NCBI RefSeq assembly: GCF_000153725.1
Contig: NZ_DS022276.1
Span: 2,857,884-2,921,883 of the forward strand
Length of the DNA stretch: 64,000 bases
Origin: Salipiger bermudensis HTCC2601
GTDB taxonomy: Bacteria; Pseudomonadota; Alphaproteobacteria; Rhodobacterales; Rhodobacteraceae
Reading direction: 5' to 3'
The translations under genes were made by a program, and so were the position numbers. Under the pieces are notes generated by a model that saw nothing but the letters and a program-made list of their open reading frames with translations, did no database searches and had not been told where the DNA came from. This document shows, piece by piece, positions 48,850 to 58,238 of this stretch (positions within the stretch are counted from its first letter, which is position 1; every line of letters begins with the position of its first letter).

Positions 48850-49065
48850 ATGGCTTTTTACTGTGCGAACCGCCTGAACTCGGGTCGTGATTTCACGATG
48901 TTCCGTGCCGGCATTCTGATGGCGCTGCTGGCGCTCGTGCATCTCATGGGCAGTCTGCAGATCGACGAGGGCGAGGTGGCGCGTGACGCGCAGGCTCACC
49001 CGCACGTGATCCCGGCCATTGCCGCATCGGAAACGGCAGACGCCGAGGCTGGTCCGCTGATCTGA
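48850..49065 (+). CDS. Small protein with one predicted membrane segment
   Basis: Encodes 71 residues with a hydrophobic stretch FRAGILMALLALVHLMGSL (about 17-35) and a short acidic tail. GGGAG lies 8 bases before the ATG. No family recognised. It converges on the response regulator gene. It could be a secreted or membrane small protein, or a chance frame. Confidence 0.5.
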   Translation: MAFYCANRLNSGRDFTMFRAGILMALLALVHLMGSLQIDEGEVARDAQAHPHVIPAIAASETADAEAGPLI

Positions 49066-49117
49066 CGCAGGATCAAGCGCCGGACCGGTCCTCGCGTGGC
49101 CGGTCGTCACCTATTTC

Positions 49118-49762
49118 TCAGACATTCACCCCGGTGCCCTGCAGCACGCCATGCTCGAGCGCGTAGCGCGTGAGCCCGGCGGTGGAGCTGATCCCCAGCT
49201 TGCGCTTGATGTTCTTGCGGTGCGTCTCGACGGTGCGCACAGAAATATCCAGTGCCAGCGCCACCTCCTTGTTCGACTTGCCCTGCGCCAGCTGCAGCAG
49301 CACCGTCTGCTCGCGGTTGGTGAGCTGCTCGCGCCCGCCCGACATCACCGGGCGCAACGCGCCCTCGGCGCCGGTGCAGAGATAGCGCTCACCGGACATC
49401 ACCGCATCGATGGCGCGCTTGATCTCGTCGGTGGGCACGTCCTTGAGGACGTAGCCCATCGCCCCGTGGCCGAGCGCGTTCGAGATGTACTCCGGCGTGT
49501 CATGCATCGACAGCACGAGGATGCGGGTCTCTGGGCGCTGCTCGAGGATCATCTCGGTGGCCGAGAGACCGTTCAGACCCGGCATGTTGAGATCCATCAG
49601 GATCACGTCGGGGGCCAGCGCCTCGAGCCGGTCGATCACCTCTTGTCCGCCTGACAGCGTGGCCGCAACCTCGATGTCGTCGTAGCTCTCGAGGATGGCC
49701 TCGATGCCTTCGGCCACGAGCGGATGATCGTCGACGATGACAACACGGGTGGGACGGGTCAT
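49118..49762 (-). CDS. NarL/LuxR-type response regulator
   Basis: Encodes 214 residues: a receiver domain with acidic pocket VDD and phosphoacceptor Asp57 (DVILMDLNMPG), then a C-terminal LuxR helix-turn-helix (TNREQTVLLQLAQGKSNKEVA, RTVETHRKNI). Its ATG overlaps the kinase stop by four bases, so the two are translated together. Its likely targets include the divergent TRAP transporter operon. Confidence 0.93.
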   Translation of the reverse strand: MTRPTRVVIVDDHPLVAEGIEAILESYDDIEVAATLSGGQEVIDRLEALAPDVILMDLNMPGLNGLSATEMILEQRPETRILVLSMHDTPEYISNALGHGAMGYVLKDVPTDEIKRAIDAVMSGERYLCTGAEGALRPVMSGGREQLTNREQTVLLQLAQGKSNKEVALALDISVRTVETHRKNIKRKLGISSTAGLTRYALEHGVLQGTGVNV

Positions 49763-51180
49763 GCACGTGCCCTCGGCGGATTGGCGGCCCCCTCTTCGGG
49801 GGGCAGCAGGTGGGACAGGGGGATTTGGGCTTCGATAACCGTGCCCGAGCGCGAGGACAAGACGCGCAGGCTGCCGCCGAGCTGATCCATGCGCTCCTGC
49901 ATGTTGCGCAGCCCGATTCCCGGGCGTCCGGTGCCTTCCTCGGGGGCAATACCGCAGCCGTTGTCGGAAACCCGCAGCGTGGCGCCACGGCGATGGCCAC
50001 GCAGGTCCATCTCGACCCGGGTGGCCCCGGAATGGCGCTCGATATTGGTCAGCGCCTCCTGCGCAATGCGGTAGAGCGCAATGCGGCCCTCCTGGTCGAT
50101 GCGGTTGCGGAACACCACGGTCTCGAAGCGGGTGTCGATGCCGGTGCGGGCGTGGAAATCCTCGGTCAGCGCCTTGAGCGCCGGGCCAAGCCCGAGATCG
50201 TCGAGCATTCCCGGCCGCAGATCGCGGCTGATCCGGCGCACCTCCTGAATGGCGCCCGAGAGGTTCTCCTGCCCGCGCTCCAGCGCCTGCTCGGCGCGGG
50301 CGTCTCCGGTGGCGAGCCGGCGCCGCGCGATGTCGAGCGCGTATTTCACCCCCACGAGGATCTGGCTGATGCCGTCGTGCAGTTCGCGCGCCACCCGGCC
50401 GCGCTCTTCTTCCTGTGCGTCGAAGACCCGCTGGGTCAGCTCCTTGAGCTTGGCATCCGCCAGCCGCCGCTCGCGCAGGTTCATCATCAGCCCGGACAGG
50501 AACACGGTGAGCAGGGCGATGAGCGTGATCGCCCCGATATAGAGGAAGGTGCGTTGCACCCGCGCCTCGACCCCGGCGCGCGCAAGCGCCACCTCCTCGA
50601 CGATGTCGTCGATCCAGACGCCCGTGCCCACCGCCCATTGCCAGTCCTGGAAGCCCAGCACGAAGGTGATCATCCGCGCCTCCTCGCCGGTCGAGGGCTT
50701 GGGCCAGAGATAGGTGTGATAGCCCGAGCCCTGCCGGGCGATCTCGATCAGCCGGTCCGTGATCGGGGTCCCCTCGCTGTCGGTCAGGCCCGACCAGTCC
50801 TTGCCGATCATCGAGGTGCGGCGCGGCGAGACCAGGTTGGTGCCGTCGTAATCGTAGACGAAGAACGAGCCGTCCTCGCCGTAGATCATCGCCGCGAGGA
50901 TCTGGGCCACGCGGGTCTTGGCCTGCTCGTCATCGGGGGCCGCGACGCCGTAGATGAAGTAGAAGCCGTTTCGCGCCTGGGTGACGTAGTTGCGCAGCTC
51001 TTGCTTCTTGGTCTCGATAAGCGTGGTCTCGAGCGCCCGGATCTCGCGCTCGGCCACGGCGCGCGACTGCCACGCCACCACCGCCGCGATCGCCGCGGCG
51101 GCGAGGATCAGCGGCACGGAGGCGAGCAGGAACAGTTTCTGTCCGTAGCTTGGGCGCAGGCGGTCGAGAATCGAGGGCAT
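49759..51180 (-). CDS. Cache-domain sensor histidine kinase (HisKA_3)
   Basis: Encodes 473 residues: transmembrane segment 1 (about 16-36), a periplasmic Cache-type sensor (about 45-205, with NGFYFIYGVA and FFVYDYDGTNLV), transmembrane segment 2 (about 212-232), a HisKA_3 dimerisation domain with His268 (RVARELHDGISQIL) and a HATPase domain (VSDNGCGIAP, GIGLRNMQERM). It probably senses an extracytoplasmic carboxylate. It is divergent from a TRAP transporter, the usual partner for such sensors. Confidence 0.93.
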   Translation of the reverse strand: MPSILDRLRPSYGQKLFLLASVPLILAAAAIAAVVAWQSRAVAEREIRALETTLIETKKQELRNYVTQARNGFYFIYGVAAPDDEQAKTRVAQILAAMIYGEDGSFFVYDYDGTNLVSPRRTSMIGKDWSGLTDSEGTPITDRLIEIARQGSGYHTYLWPKPSTGEEARMITFVLGFQDWQWAVGTGVWIDDIVEEVALARAGVEARVQRTFLYIGAITLIALLTVFLSGLMMNLRERRLADAKLKELTQRVFDAQEEERGRVARELHDGISQILVGVKYALDIARRRLATGDARAEQALERGQENLSGAIQEVRRISRDLRPGMLDDLGLGPALKALTEDFHARTGIDTRFETVVFRNRIDQEGRIALYRIAQEALTNIERHSGATRVEMDLRGHRRGATLRVSDNGCGIAPEEGTGRPGIGLRNMQERMDQLGGSLRVLSSRSGTVIEAQIPLSHLLPPEEGAANPPRARA

Positions 51181-51244
51181 GGCTTTCGATAGTCGGTGAT
51201 TCGGGTCTGATCAAACCACGAAACCGCAGGCTTCCCCAACGGCA

Positions 51245-51261
51245 GCAGGTTTCAAACCTGC
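51245..51261. promoter_or_regulatory. Palindrome between the kinase and TRAP genes, candidate operator
   Basis: GCAGGTTT-C-AAACCTGC, perfect 8-bp arms around one base, in the 231-base divergent region. It is well placed as a binding site for the adjacent response regulator. CGTTTT follows, but no plus-strand gene lies upstream, so a terminator role is less likely. Confidence 0.45.
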
Positions 51262-51411
51262 CGTTTTGCAGAGCTTTCGCGCAAGATTGCTGCCGGTCTC
51301 CGTAGCAATGGGTATTTTCGCGCGGGATTTCACGAACTAGTGTGGCCGGACTTAAACGATCCGCGCGTGCCGGAGGAGCGGTGTGCGCAACAATACCATG
51401 GGAGGATATTC

Positions 51412-52497
51412 ATGGATCGTCGTTCCTTTCTGAGGGCCACCACTGCCGGTGGCGCTGCCGCTGCCGCGTCTGCACTTGCCGCCCCGGCCTATGCGCAGGG
51501 CAAGCGCACCCTCACCCTCGTGACCACCTGGGGCCGTGGCCTCGCCGGCGTTCACGACAGCGCACAGTACTGCGCAGACCAGATCACTGCCGCCACCGAT
51601 GGCGAGCTGACCGTCGAGCTGAAGGCCGCCGGTGAGCTCGTGGGCGCCTTCGAGGTGTTCGACGCGGTCTCCGCCGGTCAGGCCGACATGTACCACGGCG
51701 TCGACTACTACTTCCTCGGCCAGCACCCGGCTCTGAGCTTCTTCAGCCAGGTGCCGTTCGGCATGAACTTCATGGAATACGCCAACTGGTTCTACCACGA
51801 TGGCGGCCGCGAGCTCTGCGACGAGCTCTACTCGATCTTCGGCCTCAAGGCGTTCCCCGCCGGCAACACCGGCCCGCAGTCGGGTGGCTGGTTCTCCAAG
51901 GAGATCGGCTCGCCGGAAGACTTCCAGGGCCTCAAGTTCCGCATGCCGGGTCAGGGTGGCCAGGTGCTTGGCAAGCTCGGCGCCTCGGTGCAGAACCTGC
52001 CCGGCGCGGAAGTGTACCAGGCGCTGTCCTCCGGCGCGATCGACGGCACCGAGTGGATCGGTCCCTGGGCCGACGAGAAGGCCGGCTTCCAGGAGATCAC
52101 CAAGATCTACTACACCGCTGGCTTCCACGAGCCGGGCCCGAACCTGAACCTGACGATGAACCTCGAGGTTTTCGAGAGCCTGACCCCGGGTCAGCAGAAG
52201 ATCGTCGAGCAGGTCTCTCGCGCGTCCAACCTCTGGAGCATGTCGCTGTTCATGGCCAACAACTCGGCCGCGCTGCAGCGGCTGCAGTCCGGTGGCGTCA
52301 CCCTGATGGAATTCCCCGACAGCGTCTGGGATGCCTTCGGCGCCGCCGCCAAGGAGGTCATGGAAGAGCCGATGGGCGACGAACTCTACAAGCAGACCTA
52401 CGACAGCTACATGGCGTCGCTGCAGAGCTCGGCCAACTGGGGCAGCCGCTCCGAGGGCGCGTTCTCGGCCCAGCGTAACCGCGTCATGGGTCTCTGA
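51412..52497 (+). CDS. dctP: TRAP transporter solute-binding protein (TakP-like)
   Basis: Encodes 361 residues beginning with a twin-arginine signal (MDRRSFLRATTAGG, cleavage after AYA). The mature protein follows the TakP pattern: TTWGRGLAGVHDSAQYCADQ, AAGELVGAFEVFDAVSAGQA, PAGNTGPQSGGWFSKEI and AIDGTEWIGPWADE. TakP receptors bind 2-oxo acids with a cation. ATG 51412 has GGGAGG at 7 bases; the longer frame from 51340 is rejected. Confidence 0.92.
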   Translation: MDRRSFLRATTAGGAAAAASALAAPAYAQGKRTLTLVTTWGRGLAGVHDSAQYCADQITAATDGELTVELKAAGELVGAFEVFDAVSAGQADMYHGVDYYFLGQHPALSFFSQVPFGMNFMEYANWFYHDGGRELCDELYSIFGLKAFPAGNTGPQSGGWFSKEIGSPEDFQGLKFRMPGQGGQVLGKLGASVQNLPGAEVYQALSSGAIDGTEWIGPWADEKAGFQEITKIYYTAGFHEPGPNLNLTMNLEVFESLTPGQQKIVEQVSRASNLWSMSLFMANNSAALQRLQSGGVTLMEFPDSVWDAFGAAAKEVMEEPMGDELYKQTYDSYMASLQSSANWGSRSEGAFSAQRNRVMGL

Positions 52498-52517
52498 GAC
52501 GACTCTAGAGCATGATC

Positions 52518-52544
52518 GACGCTCCCGCCGCGCGCGGGGGCGTC
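52518..52544 (+). other. Stem-loop between dctP and dctQ
   Basis: GACGCTCCCGC / GCGGGGGCGTC, an 11-bp stem (one T-G pair) with a 5-base loop, followed by ATCGCTTTTC, 20 bases after the dctP stop. It may be a partial terminator or 3' stabiliser giving the binding protein more transcript than the membrane subunits. Confidence 0.6.
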
Positions 52545-52652
52545 ATCGCTTTTCAACAAAGCACCTGCGCCGCAGCGCTCCCCGGGACGGAGACGCGGCC
52601 CGCAGGACCGGACACACCGCAAAAGACACCGCAAAAGACAGGGGCACAGGTC

Positions 52653-53582
52653 ATGGAAGAGGCGGCCACAGGCGGAGCGTTCAGTGCAATTCTGAGCGGC
52701 TTGGCCTGGTTTTTCGGCAATATAGCCATGTCCTTCTACAATCTCGGCTACGCGCTGACGCATCCGTCGAGCTGGCTGGACTGGTCGGACAAGGAAGCGA
52801 TCATGCGGTTCGTCTACTACGGCGGATCGACCGAGTTCTTCTTCATCGTTCTCACCACTTTCCTGGTGCTCACCGGCATCGGCATGTGGCGCCACAACTT
52901 CATGTGGGCGCTGGTGCGCGGCTGCGAGGCCTTCGGCAACTCCGTGGGCCGCATCGCCGCATGGGCGGGCCTGATCATGGTGCTGCAGCAGGTGGTGATC
53001 ATCTTCGTGCAGCGCATCTTCGCGCGGCCCGACATCTCGTTCGGCTTCGGCCTGCCGGTGACCTTCGATGTCAGCTGGTGGTCGGAAGAGCTCAAGCTCT
53101 ACAACGCCATCGTGGTGACGCTGTGCCTGGCCTATACCTTCATCCAGGGCGGGCACGTGCGCGTCGACCTGATCTACGCGCCGGTGAAGTACCGCACCAA
53201 GAAGGTCATCGACATGTTCGGAAGCCTGTTCTTCATGATGCCGATGGCGACGCTGATGTGGCTCTACTCGTGGTTCTTCCTGTGGCGCCACCTGATCGTT
53301 CCCAACCCCTCGGCCTCCGAGACCCTTGAACGTCTCGTGATGAAGGCCCGGGCGCTGCGCTGGAACGTCGAGACCATCGCCTTCAGCCCGAACGGCTTCT
53401 CGGCCTATTTCCTCTTCAAGATCCTCATCGTCGCCATGTGCGCCTTCATCTTCCTGCAGGCCGCGACGTTCTTCTGGCGCTCCTACCTCGAGTGGAAGGA
53501 AGGCCCGGAGAGCGAGGGCAAGTACCACGATCACGACCGGGTCGAGCAGGGCGAAGAAGCCTACGACCACGCCGAATTCTGA
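52653..53582 (+). CDS. dctQ: TRAP transporter small permease subunit
   Basis: Encodes 309 residues with four or more membrane segments, longer than the usual 160-220 of DctQ. The conserved pattern near QGGHVRVDLIYAPVKYRTKKVIDMFG is typical. ATG 52653 is chosen; the open frame upstream crosses the intercistronic hairpin. A His/Glu-rich C-terminal tail is present. It partners with DctM 14 bases downstream. Confidence 0.88.
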   Translation: MEEAATGGAFSAILSGLAWFFGNIAMSFYNLGYALTHPSSWLDWSDKEAIMRFVYYGGSTEFFFIVLTTFLVLTGIGMWRHNFMWALVRGCEAFGNSVGRIAAWAGLIMVLQQVVIIFVQRIFARPDISFGFGLPVTFDVSWWSEELKLYNAIVVTLCLAYTFIQGGHVRVDLIYAPVKYRTKKVIDMFGSLFFMMPMATLMWLYSWFFLWRHLIVPNPSASETLERLVMKARALRWNVETIAFSPNGFSAYFLFKILIVAMCAFIFLQAATFFWRSYLEWKEGPESEGKYHDHDRVEQGEEAYDHAEF

Positions 53583-53596
53583 GAAGGACCACGTAA

Positions 53597-55951
53597 ATGC
53601 TATTCGGACTCGATGGCGTCGAGATCGGCCTGATCATCGTCTTTCTCACGCTCTTCTCCGCGATCCTCTCGGGCTTCCCGGTGGCCTTTGCCATCGGCGG
53701 CGCGGGGGTGATCTCGTTCTTCATCATCGCGGCGCTCGACAGCGCCGGCCTGCTCGTGCACCAGGCCATCGACAGCGGCTCCGATGCCTACCGGGCACTG
53801 GTCGCGACCGGCGTGCGCGAGGACTCGATCTCGATCTTCCGCTACCCGGACCTGCCACGCTACGCGATGCCGGTTTTCGAGCGGGGCTGGGAGGTCGCGC
53901 TCGACCGCAACGTGTCGTTCATCGTCAACCGCATCAACGAGCGCGTCATCGCCGGCGCCAGCATCGAGACGCTGCTGGCGGTGCTGATGTTCGTGATGAT
54001 GGGCATCGTGCTCGAGCGGTCCAAGATCGCCGACGACCTGCTCAAGACCATGGCGCGGGTGTTCGGCCCGCTGCCTGGCGGCCTTGCGGTGTCGATCGTG
54101 GTTGTGGGTGCCTTCCTTGCCGCCTCCACCGGCATCGTCGGCGCCACCGTGGTCACCATGGGCCTGCTGGCCCTGCCGACCATGCTGCGCAACAACTACT
54201 CGCCCGAGCTTGCCACCGGCGTCATCGCCGCGTCGGGCACGCTGGGCCAGATCATCCCGCCATCCATCGTGATCGTGCTTCTGGGCACGCTGGCGGGCGA
54301 TCTCTACTCCACCGCGCAGGAGGCCCGGGCGCAGTCCATGGGCTGCACCGACGCGCTGACCTATCTCGGTGAGCCTGCTGTGGTCTCGGTCGGGACGCTG
54401 TTCCAGGCGGCGCTGCTGCCGGGCATCCTGCTCGCCGGTCTCTACGCGCTCTATGCCTTCGGCTTCGCGATGCTGAACCCGTCCAAGGCGCCGCCGGTGC
54501 ATGGCTCGGGCGGCATGGGCGAGCCGGTGACCCGCGGCGAGGCCTTCACCTGGTATCTCGGTGTGCCGCTGCTGCTGATCGTGGCGACCATCGGCTTCAG
54601 CCAGATCAACGTGGTGGGCAGCCAGTCGACCGTGGTGTCGAGCTTCTCCGAAGCCGGCCAGGCCGCCAGCCTGCGCACCAATGTCGGTGAGCAGTGCCAG
54701 GCGGCGATGATCGAGCTGCACGGCCAGAGCGCCTGGGACCAGGCCGTTGCCGAGCAGGCCGAGATCGAGGCCGCGGGCGGCGTCGACACCGGCCACCGCC
54801 TCTCGGAAGAGGAGCGGGCCGCCGCAACCGCGGCCAAGATCGCGGGTGCCGCGCCCATCGGCACCGGCATCGCGATCCTGACGGTGCTGCTCGGCATCAC
54901 CCTGGCCTGGGGCCGGGCGGTGTCGCCCAGCTCCGAGCCGCTGCCGCTGCAGATCGGCGCCGCCGGTCTGGCGCTGGGGCTGGTGATGGACGCGCTGTTC
55001 ATCACGCCCACGACCTCTTCGGGGGCGACGGTGGTTCTGATGGCTGTGCCGTGGCTGCTGGCGCTCTACGGCTGCAAGCACGCGGCGCAGCGCCTGTCGC
55101 AGAACGAGCTGATCCGCGTGGTGTTCCCGCCGCTGGTGCTGATCGTGGCGGTGCTGGGCTCGATCCTCGGCGGCATCACCAACCCGACGCCCGCCGCGGC
55201 GCTGGGGGCGGCCGGTGCCATCATGCTCGCGGCCTATCGCAAGCTGCGCGAGGATGACCGCTCGCCGAAGATCATCCTGTGGTCGACCTTCGCGGTGATC
55301 ATCATGATCCTCGTCGGCACCAACTTCGACCTGCGGGTCAATGCCGAGGAGGTCAGCGCCGAGAGCTGGATTGCCTTCATCGTGGCGCAGGCGGCGTATC
55401 TCTACGCGCTGTTCGGCCTGTTCTTCGCCTGCTGGGTGCTGTTCAAGGCCGGGGTCTTGGGACCGGCGGTGCGCGAGACGGCGAAGGTCACATCGATGGT
55501 GTTCACCATCCTCGTGGCCTCGCAGCTGCTGAACCTCGTGGTGATCTCCTTCGGGGGCGAGCATTACATCCAGCAGTTCCTTCAGAGCTTCGACAACGAG
55601 CACAAGGTGTTCCTCGTGGTGATGCTGGTGCTCTTCGTGCTGGGCTTCGTGCTGGACTTCCTCGAGATCATCTACATCGTGGTGCCGATCGTGGGGCCGG
55701 TGATCTATGGCGGCTCGTTCGATCCGAAATGGGTGACCATCATGATCGCGGTGAACCTGCAGACCTCGTTCCTCACGCCGCCCTTCGGCTTCGCGCTGTT
55801 CTACCTGCGCGGCGTGGCACCTGCGAGCGTGACCACCGGCCACATCTACCGCGGCGTGCTGCCCTTCGTGGCGATCCAGGTGGCGGGGCTGGCACTGCTG
55901 TGGTTCCTGCCGGGCATCGTGACGATCGTTCCGGACCTGATCCCGAACTGA
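53597..55951 (+). CDS. dctM: TRAP transporter large permease subunit, oversized
   Basis: Encodes 784 residues, against about 430 for ordinary DctM. The core DctM motifs are present: [22 protein letters not shown] with [24 protein letters not shown], and near the end [19 protein letters not shown] and [17 protein letters not shown]. Extra sequence lies after the first membrane segments (about residues 52-115) and in the middle (about 340-600), the latter combining a soluble acidic stretch with additional hydrophobic helices. It carries the transport path, driven by the sodium gradient. AAGGA precedes the ATG. Confidence 0.9.
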   Translation: MLFGLDGVEIGLIIVFLTLFSAILSGFPVAFAIGGAGVISFFIIAALDSAGLLVHQAIDSGSDAYRALVATGVREDSISIFRYPDLPRYAMPVFERGWEVALDRNVSFIVNRINERVIAGASIETLLAVLMFVMMGIVLERSKIADDLLKTMARVFGPLPGGLAVSIVVVGAFLAASTGIVGATVVTMGLLALPTMLRNNYSPELATGVIAASGTLGQIIPPSIVIVLLGTLAGDLYSTAQEARAQSMGCTDALTYLGEPAVVSVGTLFQAALLPGILLAGLYALYAFGFAMLNPSKAPPVHGSGGMGEPVTRGEAFTWYLGVPLLLIVATIGFSQINVVGSQSTVVSSFSEAGQAASLRTNVGEQCQAAMIELHGQSAWDQAVAEQAEIEAAGGVDTGHRLSEEERAAATAAKIAGAAPIGTGIAILTVLLGITLAWGRAVSPSSEPLPLQIGAAGLALGLVMDALFITPTTSSGATVVLMAVPWLLALYGCKHAAQRLSQNELIRVVFPPLVLIVAVLGSILGGITNPTPAAALGAAGAIMLAAYRKLREDDRSPKIILWSTFAVIIMILVGTNFDLRVNAEEVSAESWIAFIVAQAAYLYALFGLFFACWVLFKAGVLGPAVRETAKVTSMVFTILVASQLLNLVVISFGGEHYIQQFLQSFDNEHKVFLVVMLVLFVLGFVLDFLEIIYIVVPIVGPVIYGGSFDPKWVTIMIAVNLQTSFLTPPFGFALFYLRGVAPASVTTGHIYRGVLPFVAIQVAGLALLWFLPGIVTIVPDLIPN

Positions 55952-55976
55952 TCAAGTCAGCTCCGGCAAAAGAAAA

Positions 55977-56000
55977 AGAGCGGGCCCTCGGGTCCGCTCT
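55977..56000 (+). terminator. Terminator after dctM
   Basis: AGAGCGGGCCC / GGGTCCGCTCT, an 11-bp stem with one G-T pair and a tight loop, followed by TCTCGTTT, 25 bases after the stop. Confidence 0.75.
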
Positions 56001-56033
56001 TCTCGTTTGGATCACTTCTGTCCTGGGCCGGCA

Positions 56034-56095
56034 GGGGGGCGCTGCACCCCGTCGCGTTCCGCGCCTCCCCCCGGGATATTTTCGGCCAGAAGAAG
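56034..56095 (+). repeat. GC-rich intergenic repeat, copy 2
   Basis: GGGGGGCGCTGCACCCC, a GC-rich middle, then CCCCCCGGGATATTTTCGG and CCAGAAGAAG. Same architecture as 34079-34144. Confidence 0.78.
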
Positions 56096-56122
56096 CAGGG
56101 ACGTCGTCAAGAGCCGGCAGGT

Positions 56123-56153
56123 CTTCTTCTGGCGACAAATATCCCCGCCGGAG
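56123..56153 (-). repeat. Partial inverted copy of the intergenic repeat tail
   Basis: CTTCTTCTGG, CGACAAATATCCCCGCCGG and AG: the reverse complement of the repeat tail, facing copy 2 across 27 bases. The pair lies between convergent genes and could form a large cruciform or hairpin. Confidence 0.7.
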
Positions 56154-56158
56154 GCAGG

Positions 56159-56188
56159 CCGGACGGCGCGGCCGGGTGCGCCGTCCGG
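56159..56188 (-). terminator. Stem-loop after edd
   Basis: CCGGACGGCGC / GCGCCGTCCGG, an 11-bp perfect stem with an 8-base loop, ending 15 bases beyond the edd stop. No clean T-tract. Confidence 0.65.
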
Positions 56189-56203
56189 TCGGGGCGGAGC
56201 GGT

Positions 56204-58009
56204 TCAGACCACCACGGCGGCGCCGTTCGAGGCGAGGCCGACATTCTGGCGGAAGGCCTCGAAGAGCTCGCGTCCGACGCCGTGGCCATTGCCTTCAAGA
56301 TCGGCCATCACCGGCTCGCGGGCCTCGAAATCCTGCGCCAGGCAGGTGATCTCGCCCGCCACCGCGTCGACCCGCACAAGGTCGCCGTCGCGCAGTCGCG
56401 CCAGCGGGCCGCCCTTTGCAGCCTCGGGCGAGATGTGGATCGCGGACGGCACCTTGCCAGAGGCGCCGGACATGCGGCCGTCGGTGACGAGCGCCACCTT
56501 GAGTCCCCGATCCTGCAGCACCGCCAGCGTGGGCGTGAGCCCGTGCAGTTCGGGCATGCCGTTGGCCGAGGGACCCTGGAAGCGCACTACCACGATGGTG
56601 TCCTCGGTGAACTCGCCGGCCTTGAACGCGGTCTTCACCGACTCCTGGTCGTGGAAGATCCGCGCCTTGGCCTCGATCACGTGCCGGGAGGCATCGACGG
56701 CGGAGGTCTTCATCATGCCGTGGCCGAGATTGCCGGTGAGCTGCTTGAGCCCGCCGGTCTTCTGGAACGCGTCCAAGGCCGGGCGCAGGATCTTGTCGTT
56801 CTGGGTCTCGCGCGGGGCGTCCTCGTAGACCACCGCGCCGTCCTTCAGCTTGGGCTCTTGGGTGTAGCGCGACAGCCCGTCGCCGGCGACGGTGCAGACA
56901 TCCTCGTGCAGCAGCCCCGCATCGAGCAGCTCGCCGATCAGGTATTGCAGCCCACCCGCGGCGTGGAAATGGTTCACGTCGGCCAGCCCGTTGGGATAGA
57001 CCTTGGCCATCAGTGGCGTGACCGAGGAGATCGCCTCGAAATCCTCGAGCTCGAGCTCGATACCCGCCGCACGCGCCATGGCCGGCAGGTGCAGCACCAG
57101 GTTGGTCGAGCCGCCGGTGGCCATCAGGCCGACCATGCCGTTGACGAAGGCCTTGGCGTCGAGAATGTCACAGACCGGGCGGTAATCGTTGCCGAGCTTG
57201 GTGATCTCGAGCGCGCGGGCGGCGCCGGCCACGGTCAGCGCGTCGCGCAGCGGCGTGTTGGGGTTGATGAAGGAGGCGCCGGGCAGGTGCAGCCCCATGA
57301 ACTCCATCAGCATCTGGTTCGAGTTCGCGGTGCCGTAGAAGGTGCAGGTGCCCGGGCCATGATAGGAGGCCATCTCGGCCTTCATCAGCGCGTCGCGCCC
57401 GACCTCGCCGGTGGCGTATTGCTGGCGCACCTTGGATTTCTCGTCATTCGGCAGGCCCGAGGTCATCGGGCCGGCGGGCAGGAAGATGCCGGGGATGTAG
57501 CCGAAAGTGGCGGCGCCGATCACCAGGCCCGGCACGATCTTGTCGCAGACGCCGAGATAGATCGCCGCGTCATAGGTGTTGTGCGACAGCGACACGCCGG
57601 TCGCCAGCGCGATCACATCGCGCGAGAACAGCGACAGCTCCATGCCGACCTGGCCCTGCGTGACCCCGTCGCACATCGCCGGCACGCCGCCGGCCACCTG
57701 TGCGGTGCCGCCGCCGGCTCGGGCCGCATCGCGGATGATCTGGGGAAAACGCTCGAAAGGCTGATGTGCCGACAGCATGTCGTTGTAGGACGTCACGATG
57801 CCGAGGTTGGGGGCACGGCCCTCGGCCAGCGCGCCCTGGTCCTGGCCCATGGCAGCATAGGCATGGGCCTGGTTGCCGCAGGTCAGATGCGCCCGTCGCG
57901 GGCCCTCGTCGGCGGCGCGGCGCATGCGGTCGAGATAGGTGGCGCGGCGGGTCTCGGACCGGGCCTCGATGGCCTCGGTAACCTTCGCGATCGTGGCGTC
58001 GAGCGGCAT
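56204..58009 (-). CDS. edd: 6-Phosphogluconate dehydratase (Entner-Doudoroff)
   Basis: Encodes 601 residues, the standard length. The IlvD/Edd signatures [19 protein letters not shown] and [20 protein letters not shown] are present with their Fe-S cysteines. It dehydrates 6-phosphogluconate to KDPG. GGGAG lies 9 bases before the ATG. eda, zwf and pgl are not in this window. Confidence 0.95.
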   Translation of the reverse strand: MPLDATIAKVTEAIEARSETRRATYLDRMRRAADEGPRRAHLTCGNQAHAYAAMGQDQGALAEGRAPNLGIVTSYNDMLSAHQPFERFPQIIRDAARAGGGTAQVAGGVPAMCDGVTQGQVGMELSLFSRDVIALATGVSLSHNTYDAAIYLGVCDKIVPGLVIGAATFGYIPGIFLPAGPMTSGLPNDEKSKVRQQYATGEVGRDALMKAEMASYHGPGTCTFYGTANSNQMLMEFMGLHLPGASFINPNTPLRDALTVAGAARALEITKLGNDYRPVCDILDAKAFVNGMVGLMATGGSTNLVLHLPAMARAAGIELELEDFEAISSVTPLMAKVYPNGLADVNHFHAAGGLQYLIGELLDAGLLHEDVCTVAGDGLSRYTQEPKLKDGAVVYEDAPRETQNDKILRPALDAFQKTGGLKQLTGNLGHGMMKTSAVDASRHVIEAKARIFHDQESVKTAFKAGEFTEDTIVVVRFQGPSANGMPELHGLTPTLAVLQDRGLKVALVTDGRMSGASGKVPSAIHISPEAAKGGPLARLRDGDLVRVDAVAGEITCLAQDFEAREPVMADLEGNGHGVGRELFEAFRQNVGLASNGAAVVV

Positions 58010-58238
58010 GGAAGCTCTCCCTTTGACTGGCCGTCCCGCCCGGATGGCGAGACATCGCTGCTGTCAGCATGTAACGCGGTTAGCGCTATCAGTAAAGCGC
58101 GCTCATGCGGTTGCACGGGCACACGGGGTCGCACGCAGGGAAAACGCCCAGAGTTGTCGCGCTGTTCGCCGATCGCGGGCAGGAGAGCACCGATTTCCGC
58201 GCTTCCCCTTGCCGGGCCGCGCGCGCTATAGGGGCGGC

